DNA of 6,769 bases from an uncultured Eubacteriales bacterium. Its GTDB lineage: Bacteria; Bacillota; Clostridia; Peptostreptococcales; Anaerovoracaceae. The DNA is taken from the NCBI GenBank assembly GCA_902796875.1, contig CADBQT010000139.1, positions 1 through 6,769 of the forward strand, read 5' to 3'. Made by a program: the position numbers and the translations under genes. This document shows, one piece after another, positions 1 through 5,506 of the stretch. A model generated the notes under the pieces. It had not been told where the DNA came from and did not search any database. It saw only the letters and a program-made list of their open reading frames with translations. Position 1 is the stretch's first letter. Each line of letters starts with the position of its first letter.

Positions 1-36
1 GGCAATTCACGCAACTAGCACGATCGACCGGTAAGC

Positions 37-68
37 AAAAGGACGCGAAGGTTTGACCTCCGCGTCCT
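37..68 (-). terminator. Rho-independent terminator ending the five-gene minus-strand operon
   Basis: Read on the minus strand, AGGACGCG pairs with CGCGTCCT (plus-strand arms 40-47 and 61-68). The inner stem continues with three more pairs (49-51 with 57-59) after one A/C mismatch, and the loop has five bases. The 3' arm runs straight into TTTT at 40-37. The structure begins 15 bases beyond the stop codon of the last minus-strand gene. The plus-strand reading has only a broken T run (CTCTTTC), so the terminator mainly serves the minus strand. Bases 1-36 beyond it hold nothing I can identify. Confidence 0.82.
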
Positions 69-83
69 CTTTCATTGCAGTTA

Positions 84-389
84 TTACCGGGCGTTCTCCC
101 GAATGTGTTTCTCCACGATGGCAAGGGTCTCGTCCATGCCGCCGGTGCAGGTCCAGTCCTGGGAGATGTTCACCTTCACCAGGTCGTAGATCCGCTGACG
201 GTAGCAGGCCAGCATACCTTCCATGTCCAGCTCCTGCCTTTGGAGCTCCGCCACATCCCGCCATCCGTAATCCAACGTGATGCCGCAGCGCTTCCTCGCC
301 TTTGTCTTCTCACCGTCCGGGAAGTCGATGACGTCCACGTCCAGTTTATGGGCGTATTCCATGGCCGGTCTCAGTTCGATCTCCTTCAT
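84..389 (-). CDS. Unrecognised 101-residue protein, last gene of the operon
   Basis: I do not recognise this protein. The ATG at 389 is chosen over an in-frame ATG at 416 because a near-perfect AGGAGG lies 7 bases upstream of it; the 416 start would overlap the preceding GntR gene by 10 bases. The gene ends in TAATAA (86-81). The product is soluble-looking and charged, with no signal peptide or membrane segment. It has a short strand-like part (DVDVIDFP, residues 17-24), a basic patch (KTKARKR, 28-34), a helical acidic middle (about 44-71) and a C-terminal helix (about 86-101). Cysteines fall at 35, 62 and 81, not in a known metal-binding spacing. It lies 17 bases after the regulator gene and just before the terminator, so it is co-transcribed with the GntR and dehydrogenase genes and may act with them. 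The strong binding site and clean ends argue for a real gene rather than a remnant. Confidence 0.75.
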   Translation of the reverse strand: MKEIELRPAMEYAHKLDVDVIDFPDGEKTKARKRCGITLDYGWRDVAELQRQELDMEGMLACYRQRIYDLVKVNISQDWTCTGGMDETLAIVEKHIRENAR

Positions 390-396
390 GCCTTCT

Positions 397-404
397 CCTC
401 CTCC
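397..404 (-). promoter_or_regulatory. Strong Shine-Dalgarno site fixing the start of the 101-residue gene
   Basis: The minus strand reads GGAGGAGG and then 7 bases to the ATG at 389. It lies in the last bases around the stop of the upstream GntR gene (TGA at 409-407). It is the strongest ribosome binding site of the left arm and selects the 389 start over the ATG at 416. Confidence 0.8.
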
Positions 405-406
405 GG

Positions 407-1069
407 TCACCCGCATCTGCGCTCCCGGCCCCGGTTGATGTGCCGCTCCATAGCCTCCGCGCCGGCCTTTTCGTCCCGGTCGATGAAGGCTTTGAAGATG
501 GCCCGATGCTCCTCCAGCACCGTGGTCAGATAGTCTTTCTCGTAGACCGCCCCTTCGCTTCTGTACTTGAGGAAGTTCTGGTAGGTGGTCAGGGTCTTCT
601 GGAGCATCCGGTTCCGGGAGGCCTCGTAGATGATCTGATGGAAGCCGGCGTTGATCACCAGCATCTTATCGATATCATTCCTCATGGTATAGAACTCCAT
701 GAACTCGAAGGTCTCCTCCAGCCTTTCCATCTCCTCGTCGGTGATCCGCTGGATCGCCCATCGGACCGCCTGGATCTCATAGGCCTTGCGAAGCTCGAAC
801 ATGTCCTCGTACTCCTGCCGGGACAGGCCGATGACGAAGCATCCCCGGTTGAGGATGTTCTCCACCAGACCGTCGGTCTCCAGCTGCCGCAGGGTTTCCC
901 GGACAGGTGTCCGGCTCACCCCGTACTCCCGGCAGAGTTCCTGTTCCGTCAGCTTGTCGCCGGGGCGGAACTTCTCCGTCAGGATATCCCGCTGAAGTTT
1001 GGCCAAAAGACTCATGGACTTGGGTCCGTTATTGATCTCTGTATCGTCGGTAAACTTGTAGAGTACCAT
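407..1069 (-). CDS. GntR-family transcriptional regulator, FCD (FadR-type) subfamily
   Basis: A 220-residue DNA-binding repressor or activator. The N-terminal winged helix-turn-helix spans about residues 19-82, with the typical recognition region LTEQELCREYGVSRTPVRE (40-58) followed by LRQLETDGLVE. The all-helical FCD effector domain spans about 85-215. Proteins of this kind bind DNA as dimers and respond to small organic acids, often with a metal held by Asp-x3-His, His and His. Here the histidines are visible at 144, 188 and 210, but the position four before H144 is Asn140 instead of Asp. The start at 1069 overlaps the dehydrogenase stop codon (TAATG). A later ATG at 1015 (residue 19) sits close to the domain edge but has no clear ribosome binding site. 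A longer frame to 1231 runs antisense-like through the dehydrogenase gene and is not used. Likely target: its own operon, perhaps sensing a tricarboxylic acid or a related acid (inference). Confidence 0.93.
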   Translation of the reverse strand: MVLYKFTDDTEINNGPKSMSLLAKLQRDILTEKFRPGDKLTEQELCREYGVSRTPVRETLRQLETDGLVENILNRGCFVIGLSRQEYEDMFELRKAYEIQAVRWAIQRITDEEMERLEETFEFMEFYTMRNDIDKMLVINAGFHQIIYEASRNRMLQKTLTTYQNFLKYRSEGAVYEKDYLTTVLEEHRAIFKAFIDRDEKAGAEAMERHINRGRERRCG

Positions 1070-1071
1070 TA
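1067..1071 (-). promoter_or_regulatory. TAATG stop-start overlap coupling dehydrogenase and GntR translation
   Basis: On the minus strand the dehydrogenase stop TAA (1071-1069) shares its last A with the ATG of the GntR gene (1069-1067). Only a weak purine stretch (GGGCGG) lies upstream, so the regulator is probably translated by ribosomes that have just finished the dehydrogenase. This would keep regulator and enzyme in fixed proportion. Confidence 0.8.
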
Positions 1072-2196
1072 CAGCCGCCCGATCACGTAATCGGTGAAAT
1101 CCTTGGCCGTGTGGCCGGTGCCGTCTCCCGGCATGTTCAGATCCTCCGCTGCTCCATCCAGAGCCTGCTCCAGTCTGTCCGCCTCGTCGGTCATGGCGAT
1201 GTGGCGAAGCATCATCACCGCCGCCCGGCAAAGGCTGGCCGGATTGGCATACTCGGCGATGCCCTCGGCCACCATCCTGGGCGCCGATCCGTGGATCGCC
1301 TCGAACATGGCGTACCGATCGCCGATGTTGGCGCTTCCCGCCGTGCCCACGCCGCCCTGCAGCTGAGCCGCTTCATCGGTGATGATGTCTCCGTAGAGAT
1401 TGGGCAGGACGAAGACGCTGAATTTACTTGCGAAAATGTCGCTGACCAGGTTGGCCGCCGTAATGTCCACGTACCAGTCGTCGGTCTCGATCTGAGGGTA
1501 CTCCCTGGCCACCTCCATGCAAAGGTCCAGGAATTTCCCGTCGGTCTTCTTCATGATGTTGGCCTTGGTGATGATAGAGACCTTCTTGTTGCCGTTGTTT
1601 TTGGCGTATTCAAAGGCCGCCCGGGCCAGGCGTTTGGTCCCGATGGTGGTGGTCACTTTGAAGTCGATGCTGATGTCGTCGTTGATATCCACCCCCCGGC
1701 TGCCCAGTGCGTATTCCCCTTCCGTGTTTTCCCGGAAGAAGATCCAGTCGATGTTCTTCTCGGGGATGGTCACCGGCCGGACGTTGGCAAACAGGTCCAG
1801 CTCCCGGCGCAGGGTCACGTTGGCGCTCTCCAGGTTGGGCATGTCTCCGCCCTTGGCCGGGGTGGTGGTGGGTCCCTTCAGCAGCAGATCGCACTCTTTG
1901 ATCTCCGCCAGCACGTCCGCCGGCACCGTCTCCATCCTGGCGATCCGGTTCTCGATGGTCAGCCCCTCGATCCGCCGCAGCTGGATCCGTCCCGAGGCGA
2001 TGTCGTCGGCCAGGACTTTCTCCAGGATCGCCCGGCAGGCGTCCATGATGATGGGGCCGATGCCGTCTCCGTCGATGGTTCCGATGATGATGGTTTCTTT
2101 GCTCGCAAAGTCAGGGGCCGCCGGGGCGTTTTTCATGGCTTCCACCCTGGCCAGCTGATCCCTTACGATCTCTTCAAATTGCTCCTGATAGGTCAT
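1069..2196 (-). CDS. Isocitrate/isopropylmalate-family dehydrogenase, probably isocitrate dehydrogenase
   Basis: A 375-residue cytosolic beta-decarboxylating dehydrogenase. It oxidises a 2-hydroxy acid next to a carboxylate, most likely isocitrate to 2-oxoglutarate. Visible: the nucleotide/substrate motif GDGIGP (43-48); a substrate loop with S124, N126, R130 and R140 (SANVTLRRELDLFANVRP); RENTEGEY with Tyr162; the catalytic Lys211 (TKANIMKKTDG); D244; metal-binding D270 and D274 (NLYGDIITDEAAQLQGG); and the cofactor loop HGSAP (302-306). SxNxxLRxxLDL resembles isocitrate rather than isopropylmalate enzymes. The loop continues with Arg307-Met308, where NAD enzymes usually have Asp-Ile and E. 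coli NADP enzyme has Lys-Tyr, so cofactor choice is open with a lean to NADP. About 30 extra residues precede the core. The ribosome binding site AAAGGAAAG supports the start. It lies 25 bases after ddh and overlaps the regulator start by one base. A tartrate/malate or homoisocitrate relative cannot be excluded. Confidence 0.87.
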   Translation of the reverse strand: MTYQEQFEEIVRDQLARVEAMKNAPAAPDFASKETIIIGTIDGDGIGPIIMDACRAILEKVLADDIASGRIQLRRIEGLTIENRIARMETVPADVLAEIKECDLLLKGPTTTPAKGGDMPNLESANVTLRRELDLFANVRPVTIPEKNIDWIFFRENTEGEYALGSRGVDINDDISIDFKVTTTIGTKRLARAAFEYAKNNGNKKVSIITKANIMKKTDGKFLDLCMEVAREYPQIETDDWYVDITAANLVSDIFASKFSVFVLPNLYGDIITDEAAQLQGGVGTAGSANIGDRYAMFEAIHGSAPRMVAEGIAEYANPASLCRAAVMMLRHIAMTDEADRLEQALDGAAEDLNMPGDGTGHTAKDFTDYVIGRL

Positions 2197-2221
2197 GTTC
2201 TTTCCTTTCTGTTCTCCGATC

Positions 2222-3199
2222 TTACAGCATGTGGGCGATCAGTTCTTCCCTCGGCGTCTCCGAAAGATAGCAGGGAGGAATGTCGAAGATGGTCCGTCCA
2301 CCCGTGGTCCCTTCCTTGTTCATCCGGACGCAGGCTCTGGCTACCGCCGTCAGGACGCTGCCGGTGAAGAAGGGATTGGAGTCCAGATTCAGAGTGAATT
2401 CCACCGTGTTCCCGTACTGGCCGTCCACGCCGGTCATGCCGCTTCTCAGGACGCTTCCGCCGTGGGGCAGTCCCTTATGATTCTGATCCATCTCTTCCTG
2501 GGAGATGAAGATCACTGTCGTGTCGTAGTCGGCGAAGTAGTTGGGCATGGTGACGATGGCCTCCTCGATGACCGCCTTGTCGGCGCCGTCTTCGGCCACC
2601 ACATAGCACTCCCGGGTGTGCTTGTCCCGGGTGGAAAGCTGGGGATGTTCTCCCGCTCTCACCTTGTCCACCGCCGTCTCCACGGGGACCGTGTACTGAC
2701 GGGCGTCGGCCACGCCGTCGATCCTGCGGATAGCATCGGAATGTCCCTGGCTGACTCCTCTTCCCCAGAAGGTGTAGTCATCCCCTTCGGGAAGTGCCGC
2801 ATTGGCATAGAGCCGGGCCACGGAAAAGAGTCCCGGATCCCAGCCCACGGAGATGATGCCCAGGTTCCCTGCCTTTGCAGCTGCCGCATCCACCGTCGCC
2901 AGATGCTGAGGGATGTTGGCGTGGGTGTCGAAACTGTCTACTACATTACACTTGGCCGCGATCTGGGGAGTCATTTCCGGAAGGTCGGTAGCGCTTCCGC
3001 CGCAAAGGATCATCACATCGATCTCCTCTGCCTTTGCATCCAGCTGATCCATCCCGTAAACGGGCGCATCCGATGCGATCTTAAGCGAACCCGGGTCTCT
3101 CCGGGTGAACACACCCGCCAGCTCCATGTCGCCGGCCAGGGTGACCGCCGCCTCGACGCCTCTGCCAAGATTACCGTATCCTACGATTCCTACTTTCAT
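2222..3199 (-). CDS. ddh: meso-Diaminopimelate D-dehydrogenase (EC 1.4.1.16)
   Basis: A 325-residue cytosolic enzyme of the usual family length (about 320-330). It reductively aminates tetrahydrodipicolinate with ammonia and NADPH to meso-diaminopimelate in one step, the short dehydrogenase branch of lysine and peptidoglycan synthesis; the reaction is reversible. The N-terminal Rossmann motif is VGIVGYGNLGRGVE (3-16), with TRRDP (32-36) in the region that holds the NADP phosphate. Family signatures follow: VDSFDTHANIP (87-97), GWDPGLFSVAR (119-129), FWGRGVSQGHSDAIRRIDGV (144-163), HTRECYVV (194-201) and LPHGG (244-248). By comparison with the Corynebacterium enzyme, D91, D121, W145, R196 and H246 are probable substrate contacts (alignment from memory). 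The site AAAGGAAG before the ATG at 3199 supports the start. It follows the ATPase gene by 67 bases and precedes the dehydrogenase by 25. Whether it is the strict or the more permissive subtype cannot be decided here. Confidence 0.95.
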   Translation of the reverse strand: MKVGIVGYGNLGRGVEAAVTLAGDMELAGVFTRRDPGSLKIASDAPVYGMDQLDAKAEEIDVMILCGGSATDLPEMTPQIAAKCNVVDSFDTHANIPQHLATVDAAAAKAGNLGIISVGWDPGLFSVARLYANAALPEGDDYTFWGRGVSQGHSDAIRRIDGVADARQYTVPVETAVDKVRAGEHPQLSTRDKHTRECYVVAEDGADKAVIEEAIVTMPNYFADYDTTVIFISQEEMDQNHKGLPHGGSVLRSGMTGVDGQYGNTVEFTLNLDSNPFFTGSVLTAVARACVRMNKEGTTGGRTIFDIPPCYLSETPREELIAHML

Positions 3200-3266
3200 G
3201 ATACTTCCTTTCTATATCTGTGGCCGGGAAAGATCCGGTCACTTCAGCATGATGTCCGCCGGCCGG

Positions 3267-4925
3267 TCAGTTCACCGTCAGCTGATCTTTTTTTGCTTCT
3301 TCCGCCAGGGCCGATTCCAGATCCTCCGCCGTGAGCAGGGTCAGATCCTGATCGGTCACCCCGTCCAGTGGCTTCTCCGTCTTCGGCGCTTCACCTTCCG
3401 CGGAGAGCCGGTCCGCCTGGCGATGGATCGCCTTTTCGAAAATGTTCCGCACCGTCCGTCCGTTGCCGAAGTGGCGGCTGCGGTTCTCGTACATTTCGTT
3501 CAGCTTTTCCTTCAGCATCTTCTCCGCGTCTTCCGCCAGAGTGTATCCGTTGTTCTCCGCGAACCGACGGAAGATCTCCATCAGCTCCTCCCCGGTGTAG
3601 TCGGGGAACTCGAAGAACTTGCTGAACCGGGATTTGAAGCCCGGATTGGATTCGATGAATTTGTGCATCAGCTCGGTGTAGCCGGCCACGATGACCACCA
3701 GCTCGTCCCGGTGATCCTCCATGGCTTTGAGGAGAGTCTCCACCGCTTCCTTGCCGAAACTGTCCTGATCGTCGTTGACCAGGGCGTAGGCCTCGTCGAT
3801 GAAAAGCACGCCACCCAGGGCCCGGTTGATCACTTCCGTGGTCTTGATGGCGGTCTGTCCCGTGTATCCGGCGACCAGCGCTCCCCGGTCCACTTCCACC
3901 AGCTGACCCTTGGGCAGGATGCCGATCCGGCGGTAGAGTCCCGCCACCAGCCGGGCGACCGTGGTCTTGCCGGTCCCGGGATTTCCGGTGAACACCAGGT
4001 GATAGGAGATGGTGGGCACCGTAAGGCCCCGTTCCTCTCTGAGTTTGGTGATCCGGATGAAGTTCATCAGGCTGTGGATGTCCCGCTTGATGCTCTCCAG
4101 TCCCACCAGACCGTCCAGTTCCGCCATAAGTTCTTCCATGGTCCGCTCGTCCACAGTAGCGGGAATGGACGCAGCCATCTCGGGCCCTGCAACCTGCTGG
4201 GCGGGAGGTGTTTGCCCACTTCCCTCGGCAAAGGGATTTTCTCCGGCGCTTCCCGAGCCGCCGGCGCTTCCGCCTGACCCACCGGCGCTTGACGGGCCCT
4301 CGCCCCGGATCTCGTCCCGCTTCAGCTGAGCCGGTTTCAGGAAACTCTCATCCGTCATCTTAAAGATCAGATCCGCTGCAGAGCCGGACAGGCCCCCGTC
4401 CGCCAGATCCTCTCTCCGGTAGCTCTCTTCATTCAACGGCGTGGTCTTCTCCCGGATCCGCGCCGACGAATAGCTCACCTTGACCCCTTTGCTCAGGGCA
4501 AAGTTCATCAGGTTCTTGATCTCCGCCGACAGGGCGTTGGATTCTTCCACGGTAAAATCTCCGTTGATGCAGGCGCCGCCGACGATCAAGAGCTTGAAGC
4601 CCTCCACGAAGGCTTTGGTCTTGCCTGTGCTTTTGGCGAAGTCCTCCACCACCATGGCCTCATAGAATGCCGGGACCGAAGCCACCGGCCCCTCATCCCG
4701 GCACCGGATCATAGCCTTTAAGATGTCCTCCGGCGACCGGGTCTTACCGGTAATGGCCTGGATGGTCTTTGCATAATCTTCCGCGTAGCGGCCGTTTGCC
4801 CCCCATACCCGAAGCAGCACCCGCTGGATATAGAACTCGAATCCATTGGGGTCGTCCTTCAAGTAGGGCCTGGCCTTCCGGTGCAATGCGTCGTATTCTT
4901 TTCGGAACTGTTCATATTTATTCAT
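3267..4925 (-). CDS. CbbX/SpoVK-type AAA+ ATPase with extra N-terminal helical domain
   Basis: A 552-residue cytosolic ATPase, much longer than CbbX-type proteins (about 300), because it carries an extra N-terminal half. Residues 1-160 form a helical domain; FKLLIVGGACINGDFTVEESNAL (110-132) vaguely recalls TerB-type domains (low certainty). Residues 161-260 are a linker with Gly/Ser/Ala repeats at 211-229. The AAA+ module starts at GLVGLESIK (272-280): Walker A GNPGTGKT (314-321), pore loop VAGYTGQTA (351-359), Walker B VLFIDEA (373-379), sensor region VIVAGY (411-416), arginine finger in NPGFKSRFS (427-435, probably R433) and sensor 2 GNGRTVRN (487-494). An acidic tail follows. Such ATPases form hexamers and thread or remodel partner proteins: CbbX reactivates Rubisco, SpoVK acts in Bacillus sporulation. 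No Rubisco is near, so the client is unknown. It is the first gene of the minus-strand operon; a GAAGAGAG stretch lies just upstream of the ATG. Confidence 0.93.
   Translation of the reverse strand: MNKYEQFRKEYDALHRKARPYLKDDPNGFEFYIQRVLLRVWGANGRYAEDYAKTIQAITGKTRSPEDILKAMIRCRDEGPVASVPAFYEAMVVEDFAKSTGKTKAFVEGFKLLIVGGACINGDFTVEESNALSAEIKNLMNFALSKGVKVSYSSARIREKTTPLNEESYRREDLADGGLSGSAADLIFKMTDESFLKPAQLKRDEIRGEGPSSAGGSGGSAGGSGSAGENPFAEGSGQTPPAQQVAGPEMAASIPATVDERTMEELMAELDGLVGLESIKRDIHSLMNFIRITKLREERGLTVPTISYHLVFTGNPGTGKTTVARLVAGLYRRIGILPKGQLVEVDRGALVAGYTGQTAIKTTEVINRALGGVLFIDEAYALVNDDQDSFGKEAVETLLKAMEDHRDELVVIVAGYTELMHKFIESNPGFKSRFSKFFEFPDYTGEELMEIFRRFAENNGYTLAEDAEKMLKEKLNEMYENRSRHFGNGRTVRNIFEKAIHRQADRLSAEGEAPKTEKPLDGVTDQDLTLLTAEDLESALAEEAKKDQLTVN
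4243..4290. repeat. Three spaced copies of CCGGCGCTT inside the ATPase linker
   Basis: The nine-base word CCGGCGCTT occurs at 4243-4251, 4261-4269 and 4282-4290, with start-to-start spacings of 18 and 21 bases. Both are multiples of three, so the copies stay in frame. On the coding strand each gives Ser-Ala-Gly (SAGE, SAGG, SAGG; residues 226, 220 and 213 of the ATPase). Gain or loss of a unit would change linker length without breaking the frame. Confidence 0.75.
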
Positions 4926-4951
4926 GGTCTCTCTTCAACTCCCAGTTTTCT

Positions 4952-4960
4952 ATTGTATCA
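4952..4960 (-). promoter_or_regulatory. Predicted extended -10 promoter for the five-gene minus-strand operon
   Basis: The minus strand reads TGATACAAT: a TGn extension followed by TACAAT, one base from the TATAAT consensus. No convincing -35 hexamer lies 16-18 bases upstream, which is tolerated with an extended -10. Transcription would begin around 4945, leaving a leader of about 20 bases with the purine-rich GAAGAGAG before the ATG at 4925. Predicted by eye. Confidence 0.5.
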
Positions 4961-5022
4961 AATCGAAGGCTCCGCCGCCACCCAAAATGGCTCCGGGCCG
5001 GTTTCCCTCTCCTTTCGAATCA

Positions 5023-5031
5023 TGGTATACT
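5023..5031 (+). promoter_or_regulatory. Predicted extended -10 promoter for the K+ channel/CLC operon
   Basis: The sequence TGGTATACT has a TGn extension and the hexamer TATACT, one base from TATAAT. The -35 region about 18 bases upstream (near 5002-5008) is T-rich but poor. The start would be near 5038, leaving a leader of about 33 bases that includes the GGAGG ribosome binding site at 5061-5065. The GTATAC core is palindromic and could also be part of a regulator site. Confidence 0.5.
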
Positions 5032-5070
5032 GTCCCTGTAAGCCCGTTCCCCAGCACCCGGGAGGCCCTG

Positions 5071-5487
5071 ATGAAAAACGTTCGACTGTTCTGGTCCATC
5101 GTCAAACGATGCCGTTTCGAAAAGATCCTGTTCGGATTTCTGATCAGTTATTTCGTGGTGGCGGCGATCATGCTCTTTGTGGAGCCGGGGATCGACCGCT
5201 ACGGCGAAGCCCTCTGGTACGTCTTCGTTTCCTGTACCACCATCGGGTTCGGCGACTTGACCGCAACGACTCTGATCGGGCGCCTGCTGACGGTCTACAT
5301 CACGATCTATGAGATCGTCCTGGTGGCCATCCTGTCCGGCGTCATCATCAGCCACTACATCGAAGTCATCCACCGCCGGGAGAAGCTGACGGCCACCATG
5401 TTTCTGGATCGGCTGAAGCACCTGACGGAACTGAGCCCGGAGGAGCTGGCGGAGATGGAGCGCAAAGTCCGGGAATTCGACCGTTGA
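5071..5487 (+). CDS. Two-transmembrane potassium channel subunit (ion channel domain)
   Basis: A 138-residue membrane protein with one pore-loop channel domain; four copies would form a K+-selective pore in the cytoplasmic membrane. TM1 spans about residues 18-38, the pore helix about 44-56, the selectivity filter TTIGFGD 56-62 and TM2 about 68-94. The filter is TIGFGD instead of the common TVGYGD; the Phe variant is known in functional K+ channels. The tail (95-138) is short, charged and helical (LDRLKHLTELSPEELAEMERKV), with no RCK/TrkA nucleotide-binding domain and no charged voltage-sensor helix, so gating is unclear. The ATG at 5071 is chosen because GGAGG lies 5 bases upstream and the first membrane segment follows at normal distance. 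The frame is open back to 4924, but that stretch contains the promoter. The CLC gene follows after 19 bases, so the two are co-transcribed. Confidence 0.93.
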   Translation: MKNVRLFWSIVKRCRFEKILFGFLISYFVVAAIMLFVEPGIDRYGEALWYVFVSCTTIGFGDLTATTLIGRLLTVYITIYEIVLVAILSGVIISHYIEVIHRREKLTATMFLDRLKHLTELSPEELAEMERKVREFDR

Positions 5488-5506
5488 TCCCCTGCAGAGG
5501 TAACCT

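Noticed and set aside
1070..1231. N-terminal extension of the GntR frame into the dehydrogenase gene
   Set aside because: It would overlap the end of the dehydrogenase by 160 bases and is Gly/Arg/His-rich, unlike a GntR N-terminus.
1111..2367. Long plus-strand open frame (418 codons) opposite the isocitrate-type dehydrogenase gene
   Set aside because: It mirrors a gene with clear motifs and has no good ribosome binding site that I can see. Its His/Gly/Asp/Arg-rich composition is typical of antisense frames in GC-rich DNA.
3221..3241. Small hairpin TGGCCGG/CCGGTCA between the ATPase and ddh genes, as terminator or attenuator
   Set aside because: In the minus-strand RNA one pair is an A/C mismatch, the stem is short and no T run follows. 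It may be chance in GC-rich DNA.
3200..3266. Separate promoter for ddh in the 67-base gap (GATATA or TATAGA with GTGACC upstream)
   Set aside because: The hexamers match poorly and the start would fall on the ribosome binding site. Readthrough from the ATPase gene is simpler.
2195..3334. Long plus-strand open frame (379 codons) opposite ddh
   Set aside because: It is antisense to an unmistakable diaminopimelate dehydrogenase, with no recognisable domain, and it crosses the neighbouring gene boundary.
3105..4277. Plus-strand open frame (390 codons) opposite the AAA+ ATPase gene
   Set aside because: It is a shadow of the ATPase coding frame, spans an intergenic gap and shows no motifs.
4924..5070. 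N-terminal extension of the K+ channel frame upstream of 5071
   Set aside because: This stretch includes the likely promoter and the GGAGG binding site. The extension is Pro-rich and unlike channel N-termini.
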